The translations under genes were made by a program, and so were the position numbers. Source: Prorocentrum cordatum (Eukaryota; Sar; Dinophyceae; Prorocentrales; Prorocentraceae). Taken from it: DNA of 64,000 nt. The notes beneath the pieces were generated by a model, which did no database searches, was not told where the DNA came from, and worked only from the letters and a program-made list of their open reading frames with translations. Within the stretch, counting starts at the first letter, position 1. Each line of letters opens with the position of its first letter. Where the stretch lies: positions 567,501 through 631,500 of the forward strand of contig CAUYUJ010012669.1 of the NCBI GenBank assembly GCA_963575745.1, in the 5' to 3' direction. Positions 39,801 through 51,589 of the stretch are shown here, in pieces.

Positions 39801-41781
39801 GCCAGGAAACGATTGCGACGTCAACGTGGCGAGGTCGGGGCCGAGTTGCGCCAGCTTGAGTTGGCACTGAAACAAGACATCTCTGAGAAGGACGCCGTGG
39901 ACCTGAAACCGTCAACATCTATGGCATTGCCGAGTTCGGGGGATTGGGACTCCAACTTGAAAGCTGTCATCACGGGCGTTCGGGAAGATAACAAGAGAGA
40001 TCGGCAGTTTGAGGAGATCGTTGGCAACGAGTTGGCCACCTACTCAGCCAAGGAATCGTCTACCAGAGACGCTGCCGACAAGTTCGCGTACGACGATGTG
40101 GGGAAGGTTTCGGGTGAGTCCGCTTCACTGCCTGTGCCTGATCTTGGAGTTCAGGGCCAGTGCGTGTTTCGGCACATCGAGGGTAAGTTCGACTTGGTGT
40201 CCAAAGATGCTTGATGCTTTGGCGTTGGCCAAGGTCAACAGGGAGACGCACTTCGGTCAGGGTTTGTATGCAGTGGCCCAGTCTACATGGGGCCAGCTCC
40301 ACAAGCCGATCTTGTTCCAGAATGCACCAGCCTTCAGTCGAGAGGAGAAGAGAGCAGGCAGACACACATTGTGCCATAAGGCGAACATGTGCCTTTGTGG
40401 TTTCGCTGGGCGGGCGACCGAGGTCATGTTCAAACAGTTCAACGCTTGCATCAAGGCCCTCACCAGACACGACAAGCATCTCCGCCGATCACTTCATGAA
40501 TGCAACTTCGTCTATTCAATTACTGGCGTCGAGGTGACGTGCCCGCCAGAGCCAGAGGTGATTGATGCTTACGCTTTCGAACAATATTGGTTGCACGCTG
40601 CGTGGCAGAATGGCTCTCCAGATCACTGTACTTTCACCTCTATGCGGCACCCTGCTCCAGAGCGAGTTTCGATATTCAATGCTCTTGGGCGCTTTGATGT
40701 CTTGACAGAGTGGCAGATCTTATCACAGTATACGTTCTTGCACAGACTGGATAAGGATTCGAAATGGTATGTTCGGCTTTTCTCTGTTGAGGAATCGGGC
40801 CGAATGATTGGTTCAGTTGACCCGAGTGTCGTCTCAGTGGACGGGGTTGCACTTCCTGATGGATCAGTCGCAGCTGCATGCTTCTGGGGGGGGCCCTCTG
40901 ATGCTATTCATGTGAGGGAAGAGCCCGTTGCTCGCCCTGGCGGGCGGGGGCGCGGGGAAGGTGGAGGCGGCGGACGAGGCAGGGGCCGTGCCAGAGGACG
41001 TGGGAGAGGTGCCTACCCACCGGAGCCCGAGCCCCTCGAGGACGGCAGCGTTGGTGGTCACGGGGATGGGCCTCTTGCTGGCCATGGCTCTGGTTGCGAC
41101 TCTGGGCAGGACGATACCGAGGCAGCTGCAATCACTGATAGCTGGCCCGCTTCCGCCCAGTCCCATGAAGAGTCGGAGGACGAGGTTGATCAGTTGAGCT
41201 TGCACGAGTCTGACCCCCAGCACTCGTCTGAGGCAGAAGGCGCAGGGCACGTAGATATCATGCAAGACGTGTTCGGCCATGCACTTGATGAGGGAGATCC
41301 TCCAGGCGGCGGTGAACCGCCTCCCGAGCCGCCAAGTGGCAGCGGACATGATGATATGTGCTCGGGTGGGGCTGGCGCCCCGCCTCCTCCGCCACCTCCT
41401 GCAGGAGGGGGCCCATCCTTGGCGGGTGGTCCGACGTATACGCTGAGGCTCCCGAACGGTGACAAGATAACCCACTACAGCTTCAGGGACGAGTTTGTGG
41501 CGCAGTGTAGCTGCCACAGCCGAAATTGCAGGATGACGAGAAGGAGCTCGAGTGGGGCTCGGAGGTCGCAGGGGCGCCCCCTCGGACTTCTGATGCATTG
41601 GCTTGAGAATAAGCAAGATTGCGGCGAAAATCATGCTCTCTCTCGCCACCTTCCTGTCGAGCACCACGACCGCACTGACGCCAGGGGGCGATTGAGCCAG
41701 ATCCCTGGCAGTGACGAGCTCTTCAACCGAGAGCGGCAGATGCGCCCAGGCGAGGGCTTGGAGCCAGAAGACTGCCCTTGA
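36839..41781 (+). CDS. gene B: three-exon gene, possible MULE/hAT-like transposase relative
   Basis: Exons 36839-38452, 38574-40106 and 40207-41781, all phase 0, give 1573 aa. The start ATG at 36839 opens MDEWGIAALEAEA; a related MDEWSLAAAAA follows 40 residues later. Around residue 326, ITDGDGALDLAE is followed by CLVH (354-357). KIESQHASIRR has Glu at 807. This resembles the second Asp, CxxH and Glu of MULE/hAT-type DDE transposases. I cannot place the first Asp, so the call is weak. Other features are a Cys cluster YCRPGCC near residue 468, an acidic stretch and basic KKRRGGGG in exon 2, an RGG-rich segment and Pro run in exon 3, and a C-terminal Cys/His cluster (CSCHSRNC) before GRPLGLLMHWL. 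The introns explain the apparent frame breaks without any mutation. Confidence 0.55.
38453..38573 (+). other. predicted GT-AG intron 1 of gene B (121 bp)
   Basis: The donor context is AAAAAAG/GTTTCTTG and the acceptor CTCTCCGACAG/GCTGG. Removing it joins two long coding frames at a codon boundary. Confidence 0.55.
40107..40206 (+). other. predicted GT-AG intron 2 of gene B (100 bp)
   Basis: The donor is GGGAAG/GTTTCGGG and the acceptor TCCAAAG/ATGCTTG. The 100-bp length carries frame 0 into frame 1 at a codon boundary. The intronic frame is also open almost to its end, so the exact sites are less certain than for intron 1. Confidence 0.45.
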
Positions 41782-42199
41782 CGTGTTGTATGCGCCAGGG
41801 CTGCCCTAGGCAACGTCTGGTGTTGTTGGAACAGTTGCGTTTCTTTCATTGCTTAAAATGTAATCGATGCTATTGCACGGCTTCTTCATCACCATTGCCT
41901 GCAGTGTGTTGTGCACACGGATGTTGGAACTGTAGCAGTGTATTATGAACCGCCGCCGCTCCCCCCCCATAACTCGAGCGTGTAATGGCCAGACTGCTGC
42001 ACCGCGGTTTTGGGCGAGCCCTGACCTTGTATATTTGGAGTCGACGCTGGTAGAAGGGACCTGCTCTGACAGGGGTTTCGATTTCGCTATCGCGGCAGGG
42101 TCTGGCCGACGCAATGGTTTCCACTTGCGTGTGGGTCCCAGGGGGGAGGCGCGAGGCTAGTAGCCACATGCCGCAACACGTCCCCTCAACAAAGAAGGT

Positions 42200-42420
42200 T
42201 GCGAAAACGGAGCAGACGCGACAGCGCGTAGCAGCGCATAGCATGGCATAGCACAGCATGGCGCTCGAGACCCCTACAAACGCTAGGCTGGCAAACGGCA
42301 TCAGGAACTTGAAACGCATAACATCGCGTAACGTACGAGGCTGAGCTTCCCCAAACACGTGGCAATGTATTGCATAGCATGGCGCAACATACCATGGCAT
42401 ACACACCAACACATGCAGGA
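42200..42420 (+). repeat. orphan GCATA/GCATGG repeat, module remnant
   Basis: GCGCATAGCATGGCATAGCA and later GCATAGCATGGCGCAACATA resemble the last third of the modules before genes A-C, but no gene follows. The rest of 41782-42560 contains nothing I can name. Confidence 0.45.
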
Positions 42421-42559
42421 CGCAGCCGTGATGCCCAAGGGGTGCCCCCCCAGCGCCACTGAGGAATATTTGGAATGCCCCTGACACGTGCCTCGAAAGC
42501 CCCTTGATGGTGTTTGGACGGGGCCTCGGCAAGGTCTGTGAAGAGCCCCAATCAAAACC

Positions 42560-43235
42560 ACTGGGCCCCATCAGTCGGAGCTCCCTGGTGGGCCCTTCAA
42601 TAACCCTTACGGGTCCCAGGTAGGCACGCTACGGGCATCATAAGATTTAGCCGTCGTATCATTCTGGAGGTTTTGATTCGTGGTGCCTTCTGTGCCTCTG
42701 GAGAATCAGGTTCAAACCATACGAACCTTTCAAGGTTGCCACAATGGCCCTTCACATGCCTCAAATGGTCCCTGGAAGACCCCTTGCAACACCCTTAACA
42801 AGTTACCGAAGGACCCCTGTCTGAAACTCTTGAGGATAGCTGGAAGACCTCGTCGCCACCCGCACTGATATCTGGAGGTTTCCATTTTGGACTCGTAGGG
42901 GTCTCTGGAAGGCCCTGAATGACCTGGCACTGCCTAGGTAGCCCCTCGCGAAACCCCGAACGACGTCTTGGGCGGGGCCCTCAAGGTAGTCTTGAAGATG
43001 ATGGAAGGGCCTTTTGAACATGTCCGTGAGTATCCCCAGTAAGCCCCTCCAGAAGCCCTCGGTGGTCTCTGGAGAGCCCCATGAGATGCATCCGACGGTC
43101 TCTGGAAGGGGGCCTTTGCGTGCCCTTACATCGGTTCTGAACGTGACATGAGAACGTGTTTGCAAGGTTCCTTGAGAAGCCTTTGGCACGCAATTTGACA
43201 CCGCTTCGCGGCGCCACACCAAGTAATTCTATAAT
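42560..43235. repeat. degenerate short-repeat region flanking satellite element S3
   Basis: Words of the type GGTCTCTGGAAGGCCC, CCTTGAGAAGCC and CCCTTACGGGTCCC drift through the region. Similar DNA occurs at 47140-47280 and 48700-49200, on both sides of element S4. No gene is supported. Confidence 0.4.
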
Positions 43236-43239
43236 GTGT

Positions 43240-44562
43240 TCACCGTCCTGTGGGTTGGACCCTCGTGTTGAACAGGCAACGCCTCGCGTCCCTCCTCCTT
43301 CCTCCACCGCTTCGATTCCTCCCTCTTCCCCCTCTTTGCGTCTGCTCCCCGCATGTCTCTGATTCCGCACACTCAGCACAGCGTGCCGTGGCCCCATATG
43401 GAGCTCCACGCAAGGCACCCATGGCACTGTTCGCATGCGTTCCCCCCCCACCCAGAACTGCGCTTCGTGGCCCCATAGGGAGCCCCATCTGAGGCCCAAC
43501 TGGCTGTGTTCGCATGCGCCCACCCCCCCACCCAGCACAGCGCCCCGCGGCCCCATAAGGGGGCTCCACCTTACGCCCCAGTGGCGGTGTTCGCATGCGT
43601 CTCCCCCGCCCAGCACAACGCTTCGAGCGCCACATAAGGCCCCAATGGCGGTGCTCGCGCGCGTCTTCCCCGCCCAACACAACGTTCCGCGGCCCCATAG
43701 GGGGATCCACCTACGGCCCTAGTGGCGGCGTTCGCATGCGCAACCCCCTCCCCCTCCCCCGCCCAGCACAACGTTCCGTGGCTTCATACGGGCTCCACCT
43801 AAGGCCACTGTGGCGGTGTTCGCATGCGCCCCCCCCACCCAACGCAGCGCTTCGCGGCCCTATAGGTGGCCCCACCCACTGCCCCAGCGGCTGCGTTCGC
43901 ATGCTTTTCCCCCGCCCAGCACAGCGTTTCGTGGCCGCACAGGGAGCTCCACCTCAAGCCTCGGCGGCGGTGTTTGCATGCGTCTCCACCACCCAGAACG
44001 GCGCCTCGCGGCCTCAATAAGGCGCGCCACTTGAGGCCCCAGCTGCGGGGTTTGCATGCTTTTGTCCCAGCCCAACACAACGTTTCGTTGCACCGTAGGT
44101 GACCCCACCTAAGGCAACAATGTCGGTGTTCGCATGCGCTCCCCCACCCAGCACAGCGCTTCGTGGCCCCATAGAGAGCCCCGCCTTCAGCCCCAGTGGC
44201 TGCGTTCGCATGCGCCCCCTCCCGAACAGCACAGCGCTTCGCGGCCCTATAAGGTGCCCCGCCTAATGCCGCAGCGGCGGCGTTCGCATGCACCCCCCCC
44301 CTCCCCCGCCCAGCGCCGCGCTTCGCCGCCCAATAGGGGTGCCCAACCTAAGGCCCCTGTGGCGGCGTTTACGTGCGTCTCCACCGCCAGAGCAGCGTTT
44401 CGTTGCCCTTATCAAGCTCCACCTGGGGCCCCAGTGGCGGCGTTCGCACGCGCCTCCCCAACCCGGCGCAGCGTCTCGCGGCCCCGTAGGGGGCCCCACC
44501 GAAGGCGACGCGCACAGCGACGGTACTCACCACTGCATATGTTTGGGCCCTTCGCCAAGCGG
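43240..44562 (+). mobile_element. satellite-bearing element, copy S3
   Basis: The head (CACCGTCCTGTGGGTTGGAC, C/T-rich spacer, CATGTCTCTGATTCCGCAC) precedes about 14 monomers of 75-90 bp with CCGCATA/CCCCATAGGGNGC and GCGTTCGCATGCG. The tail is CTGCATATGTTTGGGCCCTT and CGCCAAGC. Head and tail match S1 and S4. It encodes no protein I accept. Confidence 0.6.
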
Positions 44563-45700
44563 GCAACTATTCAACGCTGCCCGCCAACCCGCCGACTCGG
44601 CACTCACCCGCCCATCCCCGCGCGCGCGCTCGCTGCGCGCTCGGCGCTCGCGGCCAGCGCGACGCGCCAGCGATGGCGCGCGGCGCCGAGCCCCTGCTCC
44701 CAGCTCCGACCTGCCAAGCCCAAGCCACAAGACGGGCGCGTCGTTCTCGCCGCAGAGCGCGGCGCGCATGAGCCCAGATCGCCACGATGAGGGCTTGACT
44801 CTGGGCGCTTCGGTCGCGCGGCGGTGCGCGCGTGCGCAGCGCGCTGGCGCGACGCCGCGAACGCGCGCGCACGCATCCCCCCTCCCCCCCGTTCGCGCGC
44901 GGGGCCCGCTCGAGTCCGCGATTGCGTCGCGCCCCGATGGGGGGGGGGCAGCGCGCTGCGCCCAAAGTTCACGGCGCGGGAATTGAGCGGGGCGCCGTCG
45001 CGCGCGCGGTTTGTCGGCCCTGCGCCCCATCGAAGCCGATTGCGCCGCGCATTGCATCGGCGACGGCCCGCGCGGCCCGCGTCGGGCCCGCAACTGGAAC
45101 GTCGCGGTCAACGTTGCACAGCGGCGCCGCGCGCGCCCTGGTGGCATTTGGCGGCCAACCCGCCATCCAGCCGATGTCTTGCGAGCCGCCAGCTGCGCGC
45201 GCAGCGCGCGATGACGCGGTAGCTCGCAATGTGGCCAGCGCCCAAACTGAAAAAAAGGCGCAATGGCAAGCCAGCGCGGTAGACGGATCGACCGCGCCAG
45301 CCAGCGTGCGCGCTGCGCGGGCACGACATCTACATTGCGCGCGCGGCCGCCGCGCCCCGCCGCCGCTCGGGGGCGCACTCCATCGGAGAAGCGCAGGCGC
45401 ACGTCGCCCGCACCGTCAGCCGCGCAACGTCGCCACCGCGAATTGCCATTGCGTTGGCGGGGGCCTGTGCCTGGATCTCTGAGCAATGGCGGGGGCGGGG
45501 CGTCGGCGCGCCGCGTCGTGAAGCACCGCATCAGCCGCCCGAGCGCCGCGCGCACTGGCCCTGGGCGCGCGCGACCATGTCGAGGGCCTCGGGCGCGCGG
45601 TGTGCACGAGCGCCGAGTGCACTCGCGGCGGGGTCGCCACATGGTGGCCCGCCCCCAGCACACCATGTGGCGCGGGGGTGCCATGTGGTGCGCCTGGGGC
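44563..45700. other. GC-rich stretch without a convincing gene
   Basis: CpG-rich sequence with many CGCGC words keeps frames open on both strands (one reverse frame exceeds 450 codons). The translations are Ala/Arg-dominated and show no domain. A C-homopolymer patch lies at 44876-44890 and a G patch at 44939-44948. Confidence 0.4.
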
Positions 45701-46005
45701 CCAGCGACCATTCCGAAAATTTCCAAGAAGGTGACCCACCGAGTGCTAGGGCCCGAGCGACCATCTCGAAAATTTTCAAGAAGGTGACCCACCGAGTGCC
45801 AAGGCCCTCCAGGCCGCCCCGCGCGCCCGACACAAGGGGATTCTTTACTATTCGAAAATTTCCAAGAAGGTGACCCACCGAGTGCTAGGGCCACAACGAC
45901 CATCTCGAAAATTTTCGAAAAGGTGACCCACCGAGTGCGAGGCGCCCAGCGACCACACCGAAAATTTCCAATAAGGTGACCCATCGAGTGCTAGGGCCAC
46001 CACAC
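45700..46005 (+). repeat. ~50-bp tandem repeat, five units
   Basis: Each unit reads CGAAAATTTYCAAGAAGGTG then ACCCACCGAGTGCTAGGGCC. Units start near 45702, 45755, 45847, 45897 and 45949, with an unrelated ~45-bp interruption after the second. The stretch 46006-47287 beyond it shows no gene. Confidence 0.85.
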
Positions 46006-47287
46006 CTCACACCGCGCCCGCGGCATGTGGTGCGCAAATGGCGGCAGCCCATCCCTCGTCGGGGCGGGCGGCTCGCGCGCGCCCCCGAGGCGTCGCCTCC
46101 AGGGCTCGCGCCGTGCCCAGGCGCGCATGTCCGACTGTGCATTCCGCTCGACGATTGGGGGAAAATGCATGAATTTTCGCAATCTACCCCCCCCCCCCCC
46201 TCCCTGCCCGCCCGCCCGGAAAGATTCGCGCGAGAGGTCAGCGCTCGTGCGGGCGGGGTTTGGCGCGCCGCGCCGAAGGGCGCCGCGCGCGCTGACAGCG
46301 CGCCCCAGGGTGATGGCTTTCTATACGCGGGAGCGCCGCGTTTTCCCTGGCGGCCCCGCGGAGCACGCCCCTGGGCGGCTCAGAGGCGCGCCCTCGGAGC
46401 ACCAGCGCATTTGAGCCTTGAAGGCGCTCGGCGGTGGCGCGAGGGGATGCTGGGGCGGGGGGGGGGTTTCGCGAAAGCACGCGACATGGCGCCCGCCCGT
46501 GCGGTTCAAAAGGTTCTTCGTGGTCAGAAGGCAGCCGCGGGCCCAACGTTGCGCGAAACTAATTCCTGCCATTCGTCGGCCGCGCACCCCGCAGCCCCTC
46601 AAGGGTGATGTCCTGTGTATGGATCACGCTTGGCATTTGTATTTCTCGCGCCATCTGCGCGCCCTTTGCCCCGCCCCCCTGCCCCCGCCCTGTGCGGGGG
46701 GCGAGGGCGCACCCCTTTCGCTTCGAGGAAATCGGCGACGCGCAGCGGTGGTCCAGAAGCCCTCATAACACCCTGGCGAAGTCGGGCGCGCCCAGCGAGC
46801 TCCGCGTTCCCGAAGGAGACGCAGCGGGAAGAAGCCCGCTGAAGCCGCGGGAGGGCGCGGCCCCCAGGGCCCTCGAGGGCTTGGCCGCCTGGCCCTCAAG
46901 GTCCTCTGAGAGATGGTGGATGGGGGCCGTCGAAGCGCTGGGGGGGGCCCCTGGGGAAGGCCACCGACTCTGTTTTGGCGCTATTTGGGAGCAGTGTTCA
47001 GGTTTTCAGGGCCCCACCCCAAGTGTTTGGACAACCCAGATTGGTGGGTGAAGTGTATGGGGGAGGGGGGGGGGGCTGCGTGGACTCGCACGCGCCTCTC
47101 TAGGGCCAGTTCATGGGCACGTGAAGCTGCCGAATGTCATCTTCAGGACTTCTGCAGGCCATTATGCTGCCCTTGGAATGTGTCAGCAGGGTTCCTGGAC
47201 TGCCCCCGAAGGGTCTCAAGATGGCCCTCGAAGGTTGTCCACGGGGCATCGCGCAAAGTGCGTGGAGGGCACCCGTTCTAGCTTTTT

Positions 47288-48656
47288 GCCCAACCATCCT
47301 GTGTTGCTGGGCCTTCACTTTGAAGGGGCAGCGCCCCGCGCCCCTCACCCTTCTTCCTCCCCCTTCTTCCCTCGGCCCCCTCCTTGCGCCTGCTCACCGC
47401 ATGTCTCTGATTCGGCACGCCCAACACAGCGTTTCGTGACCCCATAGAGAGCTCCACGCAAGGCCCCAGCGGCGGCGTTCGCATGCACCCCTCCCCCGTC
47501 GCGCACAGAACAGCGTGTCGTGTGGCTCCAGCGGCGGCGTTCGCATGTCCCCCCCCCCCCCCACCCACCCACCCACCCACGTCCAGCGCGGCGTTGCGTG
47601 GCCCAGTCTTGGGCCCCGCCTTTCGCCCCGGCGGCGCTGTTTGCATGCGCCCCCACCCCCCGCCCAGCGAAGGTTTCGCGGCCCCGTAGGGAGCTCCACC
47701 AGAGGCCCCAGCGGCGATGCGCGCCTGCGTTTCCCCGACCAAGCACAGCGTTTCGTGGCGCCACAGGGGCCGCGCATAAGACCCAGTGGCGGTGTTCCTC
47801 CTCCCCCCCCCCCCCTCCCCCCGCCCAGCACCGCGCTTCGTGGCCCCGTGGGCGCCGCCTTAAGGCGCCAGCGGCGTTCGCGTGCGCCTCGCCCAGCCAA
47901 CAGCGCGTTTCGCGTTCCCACATGGGGCCCCACCTAAGGCACCCGTGGCGGCGTGCGCATGCGCCCCCACCCGCCCAGTGAACGTCTCGTGGCCCCATAG
48001 GGGGCTCCGCCCTTCGCCTCGGCGGCGGCGTTCGCACGCGCGCCCCCCCCTCCCTCCCCCCCCCCCCCCCGCCCTGCTCAGAACATCGCTTCGCGCCCCC
48101 GTGCCCCGTGCTGAGCCCCCATCCAGGGCCCAAATGGCGACGTTCGCATGCGCCCCCCCCCCGACTCAGCACAGTGTTGCGCGGCCACGTACGGGGCTCT
48201 ACCTAAGGCCCCAATGGCCGCGTTCGCATGCGCCCCCCCGCCCCGCCCCGCGCAGCCTTTCGCGGCCCCATAGGGGGGTCCACCTTTAGCTCCAGTGGCG
48301 CTGTTCGCATGCGTCTCACCCACCCAGCACGACGTTTCGCGGTCCCATCGAGAGCCCCACTAAAGATCCCAGCGGCGGTGTTTGCACGCGCCTTCCCCGC
48401 CCAGCGCGGCGTTTCGCGGCCCCACAGGGGGCCCCACCTAAGGCCCCAGAGGCGGCGTTCGAATGCGTTTCCCGCGCCCAGCACAGCGCTTCGTAGCCCC
48501 ATCACAGGGGGTTCCGCCTGGGGCCCCCGTGGCGGCGCGCGCATGCGCCCCCCCGCCCAGCGAACGTTTCGCGGCCCCGCAGGGAGATCCACCGAATGCG
48601 CCATTGGCAACAACGGTGCTCCCACCTGCCTATCGTTGGGTCTTTTGCCAGGCTAG
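47288..48656 (+). mobile_element. satellite-bearing element, copy S4
   Basis: The head CCCAACCATCCTGTGTTGCT, a C/T-rich spacer and CATGTCTCTGATTCGGCAC lead into about 14 monomers (CAGCGTTTCGTGGCCCCATA, GCGTTCGCATGCGCC). The tail is CTGCCTATCGTTGGGTCTTT and TGCCAGGCTA. The head is nearly identical to S1. Poly-C patches occur in several monomers. Confidence 0.6.
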
Positions 48657-48699
48657 TGTTGGCAATCGTTGCAGCTGAGGGGTCAGCCAAGGGCAATCG

Positions 48700-49200
48700 G
48701 ATCTTCAGAATGGGGCTTTCAGGGGCACCTGTAGACCCCCTTGGAAAGTCTCTTGGTCGTCTTGCCCAGAAGACCTTGACCGCTTCTGGAGAGCAACAAG
48801 GTCCTTATCAGGTTCCCCAAGGGGCCCGCGGAATGTCCTGAAGGGTCTCCCGAGGGCCACATTGAGATGCCATCCGCAAGATTCCTGGCGATTCTCCTGG
48901 ATGCTTTTCAACATACCTGTAAGGCCCGCTCACGACCCTGAAGGGTATCGGGCGACCTCTCACGGGCCCTTGGGGTATCTGGAGCAGCCCTGGCAGGCCG
49001 TAAAGTACCATGGTGGGCCCCATTAAGAAGTTCTGTCGTATCCTTGGTGAGCCCCATCAAGACTCTGCCCCCGTAGGTGTCTGGAGGGTGTTGTACGAAG
49101 CCCCGAAGGGCTTCCAGACCGCCCTTAAGAAGCCACAAGGGTTCCTGGATGGCAACCTAAGAAACCCTAGAGGGTCGTTGGGAGGCCCCTTGGTATGCAT
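48700..49200. repeat. degenerate short-repeat region flanking S4
   Basis: It has the same style as 42560-43235: CTTGGAAAGTCTCTTGG, CCTGAAGGGTCTCCCGAGGG and AGGGCTTCCAGACCGCCC. No gene is supported, nor in 49200-49848, which contains an ACAACACAAAC-type low-complexity part. Confidence 0.4.
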
Positions 49201-49848
49201 AAGTAAGGTTCGCGAACGCTTGTTATTGCGGATGCTCACAACAAGTCGCTTCAGGGCCCCAAAACAACACACGCCTTACATTGAATTTCGGTGGTGTCTT
49301 CGTGCGCTCTTTTTCAGCATCTTCCCCTTTGGGTTTCCCGCAAAACCGCGCACCCATCGATGCGTAACTCATTCGTCTGTTCCCCGCACACATCTACGTT
49401 GCGTGTGTATCTTGTTCGCTTTCATCGGATCCTAGTCAGCGGGGTTCTTTTGTGCTGGAAAATATGGCGAGGCGTGTCCATTGCGCGTGCCACTATGTGT
49501 GAGATGATAACTAATAAGTTAAATAAGAGGCCCTCCAAACAACACATCCAATCGGAAGCACTGTCACACGTAACACACATGAGTGGCACGAAATCATGTA
49601 GGTACCCTTTGCAAGACAACAACACAGGGGGACGAACGACTGGACAATGCAAACGTTCACAAACCATATATCCAAACACGCACAAACAAGCACGAATGAC
49701 GTTGGAAACAACACAACTACAAACATGGCACAACCGCAAAACAACAACACGTTCCGTAATCGTTTGCGTCTCGAAACCCGAGCCGTTTGACGGACTGGCT
49801 TGTTTTGCCTTGAACCTCTCGGCCCTGTTTCCAGCGCGACCAGCAGCG

Positions 49849-50142
49849 ATGGCACCCAAAAAACAGCCGTGGCTGACGACGCCTTCCAAGGCGCTGTGGG
49901 TGCGCCGCTCTTCGCCGACTACGAGGTTGCGTGTGATGCGCCTTCTGAAGACGATCAAAATCAAAAACATGATCATCAAGAGGCAGGGCTACCGCATGAG
50001 GGCCTTGAAGGTGCGGATGAACCGCATCACGCTCGAGAGCGAGCAGGCATTGAAGGACGAGCATGAGAGCAACGAGTGGACCGAGACGATCGTCCAGAGG
50101 ATGGAAGACGGGATCTCGACGGACACGGACACTACTGGCTAG
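49849..50142 (+). CDS. small basic protein, unknown function
   Basis: The product is 97 aa from the ATG at 49849 (context CAGCGATGG). About four fifths of third codon positions are G or C, well above the surrounding DNA, which favours real coding. The N-terminus is basic (MAPKKQPW, KIKIKNMIIKRQGYRMRALK). The C-terminus is acidic and helical (EQALKDEHESNEWTETIVQR). There is no signal peptide or membrane segment. A shorter overlapping frame (49800-50066) is weaker. Without neighbours of known function I cannot assign a role. Confidence 0.45.
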   Translation: MAPKKQPWLTTPSKALWVRRSSPTTRLRVMRLLKTIKIKNMIIKRQGYRMRALKVRMNRITLESEQALKDEHESNEWTETIVQRMEDGISTDTDTTG

Positions 50143-50300
50143 CTCCTCGGCGAGTTTCTCCGCAGCTCGGTGCGAGTTTCTCGGCAGCTCTGTGCGAGTA
50201 GCGCTGCTCTGCTCTGCGAGTTTCTCGGCAGCTCGGTGCGAGTGGCGCTGCTCCTCGGTAGCTGCAGTGCGAGTAGCGTTGCTCCTCGGTAGCCCTGTTC
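50143..50300 (+). repeat. short tandem repeat CTCGGCAGCTCGGTGCGAGT
   Basis: GCGAGTTTCTCGGCAGCTC and GCGAGTAGCGCTGCTCCTC words alternate about six times immediately after the stop of the small CDS. Confidence 0.75.
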
Positions 50301-50329
50301 CTCTCCTCAGTCCGAGGCGGGCCGAATGA

Positions 50330-51010
50330 CACCTCGACGGCGGTGCCTCTCGATACTGGGGCCGACAAGGCGTCATCCTCGCCATCACCGTCATCATCGC
50401 CATGAGCGCCATCATCAGCATCCAAGAGACCAACATCATCATTACAACCAACATCGCCATCATCGACCTCGGCCCCCTCCTCCTTCTCATGACCACCACC
50501 ATTATACTCGTTAGCAATATCATCGTCGTTACCACCATCCTCTTCACAATTCTCACCGTCATCCTGGTCAGCAACATTCATACCACCATCAATACCGTTA
50601 CTATTACCATCTCCATTGCCGTAATTGTTATCATATTGTGTATAGCTGCCACCCTGCTCTGCAGCGCAACCATCATCAATATCGGCATCAACAACATCAT
50701 CATCATCAACATCACACTGCTAACCGTTCTCGTTGCAGTCATCGGCCTTGAACTCTACACCATTGTCCTAGTCATGATCACCATCGTCAGCGCCACCATC
50801 GTCATCGCCATAGCGATCGTAATCATAACATCGTCAGTAACAGCATCTTTCTCATCATCACCATGGCCATCATCACTTGTTGTATCAACATCGTTACCAT
50901 CATGTCTACCATAGTCAGTCTCGTCATATGCATCCTCAGCATCAGTGTCATCCGAACCATCGTCGTCATCATTACCACCATCACAATCATCGTCACCATC
51001 ATTCGCTCTT
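50330..51010 (+). repeat. degenerate (ATC/CAT)n trinucleotide region
   Basis: CATCATC, CACCATC and CATCGTC triplets dominate, making Ile/Thr/Val frames forward and Met/Met-Val frames in reverse. I reject all as proteins. CTCGC-rich repeats follow at 51170-51300 and GTCGAGCGTCCCTGGA words at 51300-51395. Confidence 0.85.
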
Positions 51011-51589
51011 GCTTGGGTGTTCCCTCTATGCTTCGGGCCTCGGTTTCCTGTTCGGTCGGTGTCCCTCCGCCGTTCGGTCCCTCTTGGCCCTCGTTTCGTG
51101 TCTTGTCGGTCCCTCGTCGGGCCCTCGATGTTACGAGTATTGATCTAGCTCTAGCCAACGGCCAAATAAATTCCTCGCCCTCCTTATCCTCGCTCTCCTT
51201 ACCCTCGCACTCCTCATCCTCGCACTCCTCGCCCTCGCACCCTCCATCCCCGCTCTCTCCATCATCCTGCTCACCAACCTCGCCCTCTCCCTCGTCCGTG
51301 AGTCGAGCGTCCCTGGACGGCGGCAAGGGGTGCTTGCTCCCCTGGAAGGCAGGGTCGAGCGTCCCTGGAGGGTGGTGAGTCGAGCATCCTCGGAGGACGG
51401 CATGGGGATGCCGCCCACCCCACCAGCGCCGAGTTGCGCCCCGAGGGGGACAGAGGAAGAGGAAGTGGTGCAGTCCAGAGGCCCCCCCACACAGAAGTTA
51501 AGAGGAAGAGGAGGAGGTGTAGGAAACCAAAGCGATCGAAAGGGGGGCGTGGCAAAAAGGGGGGGGTAGCCGAGGAGCTGGAACAAAGC

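Noticed and set aside
38400-40230. Frameshift mutations in gene B
   Set aside because: Two introns with AG/G contexts restore the frame at codon boundaries, a simpler explanation than several indels.
44527-45984. 485-codon minus-strand open frame
   Set aside because: Ala/Arg-rich translation of CpG-rich DNA that also crosses the ~50-bp tandem repeat. No motif.
50402-50914. Ile/Thr/Val-rich open frame that could pass for a membrane protein
   Set aside because: It is a direct reading of degenerate ATC/CAT triplets.
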